NCBI RefSeq assembly: GCF_009905375.1
Contig: NC_133648.1
Span: forward strand, 23,243,884-23,307,883
DNA length: 64,000 bases
Reading direction: 5' to 3'
Source: Apium graveolens
Lineage: Eukaryota; Streptophyta; Magnoliopsida; Apiales; Apiaceae
Part shown: positions 1 to 10,200 of the stretch, in pieces
Layout of the letters: the number at the start of each line of letters is the position of its first letter
Position numbering within the stretch: the stretch's first letter is position 1
Notes under the pieces: model-generated
Seen by the model: only the letters and a program-made list of their open reading frames with translations
Told to the model about the DNA's origin: nothing
Databases searched by the model: none
Made by a program: the position numbers and the translations under genes

Positions 1-307
1 CAGGTGGAACAGATGGTACGTGCGTCTGTACTACAGGTGTATGCACACCAGTAGGCACCGCAGGTATGATCGGAGGAGTGAATCCAACCGATATCTGTCC
101 AAGAGGAACACTAAACTGTCCAATGATAGTGTGTCCCACAGGCACATGTCCTGAAGGCACATGTCCAACAGGCGTTTGACCCCCATCAGATCGTACGATC
201 CGTGCATTAGGGTTAATCGGCTGCTGGTGAACCCCATTAGATCCAGTGATCTATGCGTTGGGATCAGCCGTCATGTTCATCGAATCGTTCATAGTTTGGT
301 TCTCTAT
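1..307 (-). pseudogene. copia gag N-terminus, partial, start codon lost
   Basis: The minus strand encodes the low-complexity Gly/Pro/Val/His-rich N-terminal arm of gag, with repeats of the type PxGHVPxGH, matching the first ~100 residues of the element 1 gag. In element 1 the first ATG is at 11507. The equivalent codon here reads ATA (about 303-305), so the normal start is gone. The gag forms the particle that packages element RNA. The capsid, zinc knuckle and pol lie outside the window, so integrity beyond this point is unknown. Confidence 0.7.
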
Positions 308-368
308 CGATCTGTTACTCAACAAAACAAGCAAATACAGATGTATCAGTCACAAATGTATATGAAAT

Positions 369-520
369 AAATAGCTTTAAGATTGTGAATACAATCTGCG
401 ATTAATACATATAAATCAAATAAGTGTGTGTGTGAGTAAACGAAATCAAACAGAGAAAGGAAGAATATAACCAAATGGAAATCCTCGAGTCCAGTTGAAA
501 CTGTCTCCTTAAAGCTATTT
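369..520 (-). promoter_or_regulatory. Primer-binding region complementary to own LTR (element 0)
   Basis: The internal sequence next to the LTR (369-381, aaatagctttaag) is the exact reverse complement of 508-520 (cttaaagctattt) inside the LTR. It is the same 13-nt pair as in element 1. No TGGTATCAGAGC tRNA-type site is present next to the LTR. Confidence 0.6.
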
Positions 521-1044
521 CGCCTCTCACCGTATGTGCGAGTCGATAGCCTCCCAGGATAAAATGAGATACCAGTATAATCGATAGATCGAATATACTC
601 TCAGCGAACTTGAACTAAGCCCGAGAACTATCACCGGAGTATTGGAAAATTTAAGACTAAAGAGACCGAGAATGAAAGAGAGGACTCTTATTTCCTTTAC
701 TTAATAAAACTGATGCCCTAAGACTCTATTTATAAAGAGAGGTTTGAAAGGACTTGTTTTTCTTTTTCGATGTGGTACATGGTATTTATAAGAAAAACTA
801 AGGAATAGGTTTGTGCTACTCTCGATGTGGTACAAAACCACTTTTCATATTAAAAGGTAAAACTTTGGAACATCAGTTCTCATTCACCTTTTACTCATTT
901 TGAGCGTGTAAATATGCGTTGGAATCCCCTCGAAGAGGAGAATATGTTCCAATAAATACACACCACTAACACATAATGTGTCTCACTCATATAGAATCTC
1001 AAAATGATTCATAACTTAGTCTAAAATACTAAGTTTGTCCAACA
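384..1044 (-). repeat. 5' LTR of element 0
   Basis: It starts TGTGAATACAATC and ends GTCCAACA on the plus strand, giving the TG...CA ends of an LTR. The left ~330 bp (U5/R side) align with the element 1 LTR (11584-11900) and share the CTTAAAGCTATTT and CAGGATAAAA blocks. The right half does not align well. The LTR is 661 bp, against 640-642 bp in element 1. Confidence 0.8.
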
Positions 1045-1092
1045 GGGTTTTCTGTTAATAATCATATGAAATTTTATATACTCATAGGTTTG

Positions 1093-1545
1093 AGAACAGA
1101 GATATAAAAGTATTGAAACAGTCATCAAAGAGAAAAGAGGGAATTCAGTAGCGGTTGTGTGCATTCGGGCAGTCTTGACGGTGCTTCTTCTCCCTATTTA
1201 TTATCCTTAATAACACAATGTCGGGTCACTAATGGGACTCTGATTTTAAATACTTCTTCTGACAATTGGCTACTGTCTACTGATATTGCAAATACACAAA
1301 ATCTCTGTTGAGTCATGTGCCATCTCAGAGAAGCATCCGGGATGCGCAAAAGGCTCTAGCCCTGCCAGCTGCACTAAGATAGCTCGGTGAACTGACGTGT
1401 GCTGAGATGATGTGCACTAAATAGGTTGTATCCTGGTTCAAGTTCTAGGTTATTAATTTGATTTTAACTTTTCATCTTCAGCCGATTATACATGTTAGAC
1501 GGCTCAGTGGCGGATTCAGAAGAAGTTCTCAGTGGGGCCAGGTTA
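1093..1545. repeat. Dispersed duplicated segment, copy 1
   Basis: From 'gagaacagagatataaaag' to 'ttctcagtgggg' this segment is closely repeated at 29649-30165, with a few indels. I see no recognisable protein in either copy. Both copies run into the same hAT-like end (CAGTGGYGGATT), so the duplicated unit already carried that MITE end. The 48 bp between the element 0 LTR and this segment hold nothing I recognise. Confidence 0.75.
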
Positions 1546-1549
1546 AATT

Positions 1550-1719
1550 TAAGATTCCGAGTTTTAGTTTCTTAGATAATATTTTTAGATTTTTAAAAAT
1601 TTATCTACTATTTATTTTTATTTAAATCAAATAAAATAATAAAAATATTAAATATAAATACTCAATAAATTTTTAAAAATCTAACAATATTATCTAAAAT
1701 ATTAGAACTCAGAACCTTT
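1550..1719. repeat. Foldback / MITE-like inverted repeat
   Basis: The arms 1550-1603 and 1666-1719 are imperfect inverted repeats of about 54 bp around an AT-rich loop. The inner 32 bp (1572-1603 against 1666-1697) pair with about two mismatches. No coding content. It lies just inside the hAT-like end at 1504. Confidence 0.6.
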
Positions 1720-2747
1720 CATTTGGATGCAATATTATTCATAAAAAATGTGTGAAACTCAATATATAATATTTTTAAGTATTTCGACTAACGATGGAGT
1801 GATATTTTTTCTACAAGTTTTTAAATGAGTGACTCATTTGAGTCAGTTTTGTAATGACTCACTTGATACATTTGGACGCCTACTTGATAATTAACCCAAA
1901 TCAAAACTATTGGATGAAATCATTTTATAAAATATTAGTAGCTAATTATAAATGCATATCTTGCTATCTATATTGGTCAAAATTATTTCATACATATCGC
2001 TTCAACTTCATATTTGAGTCATTCAATGAAAGTATATATCATGCGATTTTATTGGAGATCCGAGTGATAAGTTTTAATTGGTCAAAAGCATTTTGTGCGG
2101 ATTGCTCTTGCATCATATCTGAGTCGTTCATTGAAATTGAAATTGCTTATCATGTGTTCTATATATTCGTGGACAGCGATCCGCGTGATAAGCTTTTATT
2201 GGTCAAAATCATTTTGTGCAGATCGCTTTTACATCTTGCATATCAAGCGGTCCATATTATGGTCCATGTTCAATTCTGATCTTAACTATTCGTTGATTTT
2301 TATCATCGGAAAGAAGCACAACGCATGTTACTCCTATAAATTACTCATCTTGTTATCCTCGTTTAGAACTTGTATCTTAACTCTTTTTCTCTCCTCATGC
2401 TTCCCATTTAACACATCTCTTTAATATTTTCGGTGAACTTTCCATATCCTTCTACAAGTTTACCGTTAAATATACAAATGTACTCTCAAAAATCATGCAT
2501 CCTGTATTTTTAAACAATATTTATCCCTCAAAATTTGAGTAAAAAAAAGAGGATTGTTTATGATACATCAAAAAAATTGTCTAGGTGGAGAATGACATTG
2601 GGGGAGGTGGTGTTCGATTCTTCCTCCAATGCTTCTTGGCCTAAACGCGCTTCCCTTGATAACATATATCTTCTCAGGTGCCCGATCTTCCTCAATCCCT
2701 TGATAGCATTTGTCAGTGGATGAGTTGCGGATTTTTCTGCTGTAGAT

Positions 2748-2849
2748 ATGGCTGATGGTTCAGGTAGCTAGCCCAGCTAGTGGAAGTCATGAAAGTAGAG
2801 GAGATCAGAGTCCAAGGTCAAATGTCAGGGAGCAAGATAGGTTCCTACC
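2748..2849 (+). pseudogene. NF-YB (CCAAT-binding factor subunit B) N-terminal fragment
   Basis: After an ATG at 2748 (MADGSGS) and a one-base frameshift, the plus strand encodes ASPASGSHESRGDQSPRSN followed by VREQDRFLP. This is the conserved lead-in to the NF-YB histone fold. Similarity stops at 2849, before the residues that normally follow (the ANISRIMKK stretch). NF-YB pairs with NF-YC and NF-YA to bind CCAAT boxes. This copy lacks the fold and is frameshifted, so it cannot work. Unit D carries other parts of the same gene. Confidence 0.75.
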
Positions 2850-2981
2850 AAAAGGAGGCCATTATATCTCAGGTAATCTAGCTCAATTGTTTTCATAATA
2901 TGTGTGTTTTTGTTAAGGCTATAGCTCGCAGTTGCTCACCCCTTCAGCTGGTTCATTTTTCCGTTCTTTCTAATGTAGGAG

Positions 2982-3698
2982 TGATAACTCCGGTGAGCGG
3001 GCGGCTCCGTCTGACGCAGTTCCTGGACCTTCTGGGTATAAGTGAGGTGTAGCTGCTGGTTGGGCGCCTGCAAAACAACACCGGAAGGGGGTTTGGCTCC
3101 CACGGCGCCTCCGGTGTAAAAATAAGAACAGGGTTTTGGAGAAGATGAAGATGTATGTATGTAATGGGAAGGTTGCTGTGTGTGTGTGTGAATATATGAG
3201 AGAGAGTGAGTGTGCAAGAGTGTATATTTTTCTAACCCCTAAACCCTTCAGCCTTGAGGGTATATATAGCCCAAAGGTAGGGTTTGGGGGTAGTTACCTC
3301 TAAATCAGGGCCGTTGGATCTTGGGAGCAGAGGACGCCTGACTTGGATGAATTGCTTACACGTGTCCAGGGGAGGACCACCTCCAGAGTGTCCTAACGGC
3401 CTTCTGACACGCGCTGTGCTTGTCTGGTGTGTTGATTGTTGATAGCTGTCATAGTCACGTGCCCACGTACCCTTCCTTGGCGGGTTATGGGATGTGCATG
3501 TGTTTGCTGGGACCTCCCTCATGGTGGTCTTAGCCCTGATCCGAATCCGGGTATGCAGGTGGATCTGGGTCATAGGATAGACCCGGGCCTGGTCTCTCCA
3601 TTTGATTGTTCTAGGAGAGGGGGGTCCTGGTCTATCGATCAAGCCTGGTATCCTTTAGATCCAGGTTGATTCCTAACCGGGTCTCTTATACCCTATCA
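2982..3698 (-). repeat. Solo LTR with 5-bp target-site duplication
   Basis: A 717-bp block, more GC-rich than its surroundings, bounded by TGATA...TATCA and flanked on both sides by aggag (2977-2981 and 3699-3703). It has no PBS, polypurine tract or coding sequence, as expected after LTR-LTR recombination. On the minus strand a TATA-like TATATATACC near 3260 suggests transcription leftward. It contains a TG microsatellite (about 3176-3191). ORFs called inside it are chance. The parent family is not identified. Confidence 0.8.
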
Positions 3699-3739
3699 AG
3701 GAGGTTTCATAAAGAAGTGAAACCGAGGCATGGTTCTGT

Positions 3740-3854
3740 CTCTTGCAAGGTCCAAGGAGAGAGAGGAATTTTAGAGCATTTTGGGCAATTATCGCTGGGT
3801 TGAGTACAATCTGGTAGAGTTGGAGAAGGAAAAAGATGCCAACTTGCTTGTGAT
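3740..3854 (+). pseudogene. Coiled-coil gene fragment, copy A
   Basis: Plus-strand match to the unit B fragment at 12878-13138: SCKVQGER..., HFG(K/Q)LS, VEYNLVE(F/L)EKEKDAN. The composition is rich in Glu/Lys with heptad-like spacing. It is broken by substitutions and indels and abuts the antisense cyclin fragment directly. The parent gene is not recognised. Confidence 0.5.
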
Positions 3855-3856
3855 AC

Positions 3857-3980
3857 CAGGAAGCTGGAGCTTTTTACGTACCACAGGGTGAATGGCCAAG
3901 AACCTATCAATTAGATTCACAGTCAAGTACAAGGTCTCCTGCATCAGCTCGAACTTAAAGTGGACCTGCTCATTCCATGA
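3857..3980 (-). pseudogene. B2-type cyclin fragment, copy A
   Basis: The minus strand reads [20 protein letters not shown] then [15 protein letters not shown], part of the cyclin box of mitotic B2-type cyclins (family pattern: [17 protein letters not shown]...[10 protein letters not shown]). A splice-acceptor-like CAG lies just before VHFK. Upstream minus-strand sequence (about 3981-4060) matches the intron relic of the other copies. Only a fraction of one box is present, so no CDK-binding protein can be made. Confidence 0.8.
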
Positions 3981-4257
3981 TAAAGTTAACAATGTTTGCT
4001 GCATAGTACTTCAAATTGTAAAAGACAATAATGTTTAACACCAACCTCAACTGAATAGTAAATTGCAGTATTTACTTGTATGGTAGTTTCGTGGTACTTA
4101 CATTTTTTTTTTATGTTTTCATGTAACTATTTTCATAGGACTTTCCATTTCAATTATGTATTTTTTTCAACACCAAATGTGAACCCAAGGGCTAAGGGGT
4201 AAGGCCTGGCTGCTGCTGATATTCTTCCAAACATATTTCTTTGACAAAGTTCCCAAA

Positions 4258-4654
4258 TCTATATTATACTATAATAATCGAAATGAGTATAATTTGGTTC
4301 AATGGTTATTGTCTAATTTTAGTTAGTAAAATAAATAAATAAATAATGTTATATATCTTTTAAATTATTAAATTATTACACACATAGTCTACTTATCCTA
4401 CTAAACTACAATCACACTTTATCCTATTATTAAAAAAAACAGTGTTATATATCCGCTAAACTACTAAATTGTTAAACTACTAGATATATTATACTTATCC
4501 TACTAAACTACGAGCACAAGTTATCCTATTATTTTTATTATAAATTTATAATTATTATATATTTATATAAATATATTAAAATTATAATATGACTGAATAA
4601 ATATTTTTTTTAAATATTAACGGAAATCCGTGCATTGCACAGAATTTAAGCTAA
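4258..4654 (+). mobile_element. Non-autonomous Helitron
   Basis: The 397-bp insert begins TCTATATTATACTATAATAA and ends with CTAA. A short hairpin (CCGTGC-ATT-GCACAG, 4628-4642) lies about 10 bp before the end. It sits between A and T with no target duplication. Units B (near 13655), C (near 26258) and D (near 48752) carry the uninterrupted site cccaaatttcttgt. TC...CTRR ends, a 3' hairpin and A/T insertion are the Helitron hallmarks. It contains no ORF, so it needs RepHel supplied in trans. Confidence 0.85.
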
Positions 4655-4768
4655 TTTCTTGTGAAACATAAATTTTTTGTAAACAGTTAAAGTATATGGT
4701 CCCTAGTTGTTACCTATGCAATTCTTTATTGCAGATATAACTGTCCTTTGCAATTATTGACAGGTAAA

Positions 4769-5147
4769 CACTACAACAAATCGGCATTTACGACGACCAA
4801 CTTACGACGGAAAAAAATGCGCGCCGAACTTACGACGGAATATTACGTTCGTCGTAATTACTTACGACGAAAACGATAATCCGTCGTAAATTTCTTATTT
4901 TAATATTAAAATCTACTGTCAAATGAATAAAAAACGTAACGATGGGTCCCGCAGGAGTGTAAATCTTACGACAAAAATTTAGGTTCATCGTAAGTTAAAT
5001 ATTTTATTATTATTACATAATAAAATTTAATTACAAAAAAAAAATGAAAGCTTAATATGATAGAACGACATCGTTTAACTGTAATTTACGACGAAAACAT
5101 ATTTCGTCGTAAGTTTACCCGAACAGTAATTTCGTGAGCATAAAATT
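4769..5147. mobile_element. CACTA-like non-autonomous element, one end lost
   Basis: Begins CACTACAACAAATCGG, a typical CACTA end, followed by about ten TACGACG-type subterminal motifs in both orientations (for example near 4788, 4832, 5089 and, reversed, near 4853, 4890, 5105). Such arrays bind the transposase in En/Spm-type elements. The matching CACTA end at the right is missing. The block falls between sequences that are contiguous in unit B. Confidence 0.65.
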
Positions 5148-5431
5148 GTGTACCCTAAATGAATGAGCATATAATTGTGTTTCCGTGTTACATTAGGCAA
5201 TGATAAATGCAGATTTGGTAACATAGATGTGCATATAATTGTGCTTCTCTATTTGTAATTATTGACTAGTGAATATTTTTATTTACAAGTATATTTCTTG
5301 AAAAGATTTAAGCATATAATTACGTAATATTAGCAAAATCACTTGTAAAAAAGTTGCAATTATTTTAAAAATTGATAATACCCTTCAAGATAATCGTTCG
5401 TCTAACTGGTAGCAACTCAATTGATTCAATG

Positions 5432-5461
5432 TGTTATGTTTAATAACGATTAAACATAACA
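5432..5461. repeat. 11-bp palindrome at the unit A/B junction
   Basis: tgttatgttta (5432-5442) and taaacataaca (5451-5461) are perfect inverted repeats around an 8-bp loop. They lie where similarity of unit A to the 3' half of unit B stops and the upstream part of unit B begins. Confidence 0.5.
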
Positions 5462-5978
5462 TATTGAATTTGATTTAAATTTTAATATCAATATGTTATA
5501 AAATCTATTACAATTTTAATATACATTTTTTATTACTCCTCTGATTTCATGTTAGTAATTTCATCATGTGCTTTAAATATGATTCGTTAAAATAATTGAT
5601 ATACTATTTATTAAGAGTTAAAATTACATATTTAAAAATAAATATAATATCAAATAAATTAATTAGTTGCAAGATAAAATCTTTGACATGATATATTTTA
5701 AACTTATAATACAAATCATTTGTTAACAATTAATTTAGTATATAAGTTGAAAATCGTATGAATTAAAACTAAGATTGAAATCATTTTATATAATATGAGT
5801 CGCTAGTTATAAATGCATATATTGCTATCCATATTGGTCAAAATCATTTCGCGCAAATCGCTTCAACTTCATATCGGAGTCGTTTATTGAAAGTACATGC
5901 GGTTCACATAAGTTTTAATTGGTTTAAAAGCATTTTGTGTATATCATAGTCGTTCACAGAAAGTGCTCATCATGCAAG

Positions 5979-5983
5979 TGCTC
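5979..5983. repeat. Target-site duplication of element 1 (left)
   Basis: tgctc, repeated at 12224-12228 directly after the other LTR. Confidence 0.85.
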
Positions 5984-6625
5984 TGTGAAAACAATCTGCG
6001 ATTAATACAAATAATCAAACAAGTGTGTGCGTGAGTAAACGAAATCAAACGGAGGAAGAAAAGATATAAACAGAAGAGAGATCCTCGAGTCCAGTTGAAA
6101 CTGTCTCCTTAAAGCTATTTCGCCTCTCACCGTATGTGCGAGTCGATAGCCTCCCAGGATAAAACGAGGTAGCGGCGGCGTTACGGATAACGAGCACCTT
6201 CAGCGAGCTTGAACGGGCACGAAACTATCACCGAGAGAGAGAGATTTGTGTTTAGAGGCGAATATGTTTTTGGTGTGTCTAACCCTAACGCCTTAGAGGT
6301 GTTTATATAGGTGTAGATAGACTTGTGCGCTACTCTTTTCCATAATTAAATATCATTAATTATGGAATCGGTGTAATACTTGCAAGCTACTCTATTCCAT
6401 AAATAATCTGAAACAGAATCAGATTAAATATATCAAGACATACACCATATCAATTAATCTGAAACAAAATCAAATTAATTTATGCCATAATATTTGAGCC
6501 AAATTCTAATGGAAAATAATAATTTCCATTATTAAGAGAATATCATCATATCTCACACATCTTTTAGTCATAATGCTCAAAAATATGACTTACCAATATG
6601 GGACTTATACCCATATTTTCCAACA
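5984..6625 (-). repeat. 3' LTR of element 1
   Basis: 642 bp, TGTGAAAACAATC...TTTTCCAACA on the plus strand. Next to it inside the element is a purine tract on the minus strand (plus 6626-6640, atcccccacatgggt), the polypurine primer for plus-strand synthesis. The copy of the PBS-complementary segment lies at 6108-6120. Confidence 0.92.
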
Positions 6626-6640
6626 ATCCCCCACATGGGT

Positions 6641-7253
6641 GAGATTGGTGATCTTAGTAGCACACACCAGACAGACAGACAGACAGACACGGAGTTTGAC
6701 TTGGTGATAGTTTCTTCGATCAGATATAGCATACGATAGGTAGAGAATGCTCCTTGAACCTTCGCTCGAGTAAGCATACCGACTTTACTGGTAGACAGTA
6801 GACGTGCTTGTCCTTGAACTGTTCGACCGTTTATGTAAACGATGATATACTTATCACTATATCGTTTCTGACTCGTTCAGCTCTCATGAGTATGTCCATT
6901 TTGGCCATGGAACATCGTCCTGGTTCTGCAGAAGTTTCTAAAGAATTGTGCCTCGCAATTCTCCTTTGAAGCGGCCCCACTTCTCTCCCACATAGGTGAT
7001 CTTTATCTTATAGAGTAACCCGCGTTTACTCAACTGAATTCCATGCGTTCACTCCTGAGCTCCATGTATTCATCAAAGATCATTAAAGGCTCAAAGCTTA
7101 ACCTCGTACCTTACGGGTCTCACTGTTTCCTCATCATAGGAACAGGCCAGGGGTTACCCCCACAGTGATTTGGTCATCATGATTTAGTTGTCCCATTGAA
7201 CCAAGTTCTTGGGATCTCCAGTCAGCAATGGTTGGGTGTCCACCATGATGCCG
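6641..7253. other. Untranslated 3' region of element 1
   Basis: Between the polypurine tract and the end of pol. It contains a (CAGA)n microsatellite at about 6668-6691. I see no gene in it. Confidence 0.6.
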
Positions 7254-10200
7254 TTAAGCAATAGGCTTAAGGCCCATCCCTCTCGATGATTTCTCAACCA
7301 CTTCTCTTGATAACCCTTTGGTTAGTGGATCCGCGATATTATCCTTTGACGGTATATAGTCAATAGTGATAATTCCGGTTGAGATCAATTGTCTAATGGA
7401 ACTGTGTCGTCGTCGTATATGACGAGACTTTCCATTATACATCGTGCTCTGTGCTCTGCCAATAGCGGATTGACTATCACAGTGAATCCCTATTGCAGTT
7501 ACAGGCTTTGGCCATCTTGGAATATCCTCCAGAAACTGACGTAGATATTCAGCCTCTTCGGCGCATTTATCTAGTGCCACAAACTCAGCTTCCATCGTGG
7601 AATGAGTTATCACCGTTTGTTTTGAGGATTTCCATGATATTGCCGCTCCAGCTAATGTAAACACATAGCCACTCGTAGACTTAAGTGCTTTCTTGCTAGA
7701 TATCCAATTTGCGTCAGTATATCCTTCTAATACTGCTGGGTATCTGCCATAGTGCAGTCCATAGTCTCGAGTTCCCCTCAAGTACCTTAGTACCCTTATA
7801 ATCGCTTTCCAGTGATCAGCTCCCGGATTACTCGTAAACCTACTCAACTTGCTAATTGAGTATGCAATGTTTGGTCTTGTACAACTCATGAGGTACATCA
7901 GACTACCAATTATCCTCGAGTATTCCAATTGGGAAATAGCTACACCTTTGTTCTTGGATAGTTGCAAAGTCATATCCACAGGTGTCCTAGCTTTCTCAAA
8001 GTCATCCTTAAGAAACTTCTCAAGGATCTTGTCAACATAATGTGGTTGACTTAATGCGAGACCCTCTGATGTTCTAAAAATTTGAATTCCCAGAATTACA
8101 TTTGCTAGTCCCATATCTTTCATGTCGAACCTTGATTTCAACATGTCCTTTGTAGATTTGATAACTTTATCATTGCTTCCAGCAATAAGTAGATCATCTA
8201 CATATAGTGTCATCATGACATAGCCATTGTCATTCTCCTTGACATAGTTGTTCTATTTATCCTTGTAATAGGCACAACTATCACATTCATTGATTTTGAA
8301 ACCATTGGCCAGCACGACCTCATCAAATTTTTCATGCCATTTCATAGGCGTTTGTTTCAAACCATACAATGATTTCACCAATCTACACACTTTCCTTTCT
8401 TGTCCTGGGACAACAAACCCTTCAGGTTGTTCCATATAGATTTCTTCATCTATGTCTCCATTTAGGAAAGCTGTTTTCATATCCATTTGATGTACAGTTA
8501 GATTACGCATTGCAGCAATAGCAAACATCATCCTTATGGACGTTATTCTCGTTACAGGAGAATATGTATCAAAGTAATCAAGGCCTTTTTGTTGCTTGTA
8601 TCCTTTAATTACAAGTCTGGCCTTATACTTATCAATAGTGCAATCAGTTTTCAACTTCTTCTTGAAAACCCACTTGCTACCTAATGGTTTGCAACCAGTT
8701 GGCAAGTCCACTAATTCCCAAGTATGATTTTGCATAATTGAATCAACTTCATTCTTGATGGCCTCTTTCCACATAGGCCCATCAGGTGAGGTAACCGCCT
8801 CCTTATAAGTTTTTGGGTCACCTTCTTCGAGCAAATAGGTCATAAAATCAGACCCATAGGATTTCTCCGTTCGTTGTCTTTTGCTCCTTCTCACTACCCC
8901 CACATTTTCGTCTTCACTTTCGTCACTCTCATTATCGTCATCTACAGACTCATGAGATCGTTTAGACGTCGTAGGTTGTTGGTTTCCTGGATTACAGGGA
9001 AACATCGTCTCAAAAAATGAGGCATTCCTTGATTCCATAATGGTATTATTTTGAATATCAGGAATCTTGGATTCATGAACAAGAAACCGATATGCAGTGC
9101 TGTGTGGAGGATATCCGATGAAGACACAATCCACAGTCTTAGGACCTATCTTCACCTTCTTCGGTGTAGGGATCAGTACCTTTGCAAGGCACCCCCACAC
9201 TTTCAGGTGTTGGTAACTTGGTTTCTTTTTCTTCCACATTTCATAAGGACTTACATCCTTATTCTTGCGCATCGTAATATTTAAAATATTATTTGCGCTT
9301 AAGATGGCTTCTCCCCACATCGATTGTGGGAGCCCAGAGCTTAACAACATCACATTCATCATCTCTTTCAGAGTGCGATTCTTCCTTTCAGCCACACCAT
9401 TTGACTGAGGGGAGTATGGTGCAGTGACCTCATGGATTATACCATGTTGTGAACAGAATTCCCCAAACGGTTCAACATATTCACCTCCACGATCACTTCG
9501 TATCGTTTTGATTTTCTCAGTTTGTTGTGTCTCAACTTCTTCCTTATAGATTTTAAATTTATATATAGCTTCGTCTTTGCTTTTCAACAAATATACATAG
9601 CAGTATTTTGTACAATCATCAATGAATGTAATAAAATACTTGTTTCCTCCTCTTGTTGGAGCGAATTTTAAATCACATATGTCGCTATGTATTAGGTCTA
9701 GCACTTTGGTGTTCCTTTCCACACGTTTAAATAATGATCTCGTTAATTTTTCCTCAACACAAGTCTCACACTTATGTTTTGGATCGATAGTAAGTTTAGG
9801 TATGTATTCTTTTGCACTTAAACGTCGTAAAGTGTCATAATTTACATGTCCTAATCTAGCATGCCATAAATTAGGAGACTCAAGCAAGTAAGCAGAAGAA
9901 TTCTTCATTTCATCATCGTCCTTAACGGACATTACATTGAGCTTAAAAAGCCCATCAGTTAAATAACCCTTGCCTACAAACATACCACTCTTAGACAAAA
10001 TAACTTTATCTGACTCTATTACAATGCGAAAGCCATGCTTATTCAACAGAGAACCAGACACAAGGTTCTTGCGAATATTAGGCACATAAAGTACATTCTT
10101 CAAAGTTAGATTCTTCCCAGAGGTCATCTTCAGGATCACCGTGCCTTCACCCTCAATGGTAGAAGTTGCTGAATTCCCCATGTAGAGCTTCTCACCAGCA

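Larger units (their letters stand above)
1..1044 (-). mobile_element. Ty1/copia element 0, 5' end only (cut by window edge)
   Basis: This is the 5' end of a copia retrotransposon read on the minus strand: LTR at 384-1044 and the start of gag at 1-307. It is a sister copy of element 1 (5984-12223). The gag part matches 11190-11500 almost base for base, and the U5/leader part is also close. The upstream part of the LTR (about 720-1044) is clearly different from element 1, so the two copies belong to different promoter (U3) subfamilies. The rest of the element lies left of the window. Confidence 0.85.
1750..5430 (+). other. Chimeric gene-fragment unit A
   Basis: First of four direct copies of one composite locus. 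Order on the plus strand: promoter-like block (1860-2440), degraded leader, NF-YB fragment (+, 2748-2849), solo LTR, coiled-coil fragment (+, 3740-3854), cyclin fragment (-, 3857-3980), then non-coding sequence shared with the other units. The unknown 178-aa gene seen at the far end of B and C is missing: similarity to B stops near 5430 at a small palindrome. Three later insertions (solo LTR, Helitron, CACTA-like) account for about 1.5 kb. Confidence 0.7.

Noticed and set aside
1854..2424. Two overlapping plus-strand ORFs (141 and 109 aa)
   Set aside because: They fall in the AT-rich promoter-like block of unit A and are not open in units B-D.
3232..3669. ORFs of 136 and 77 aa in GC-richer sequence
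   Set aside because: Inside the solo LTR on both strands; the open frames follow from composition.
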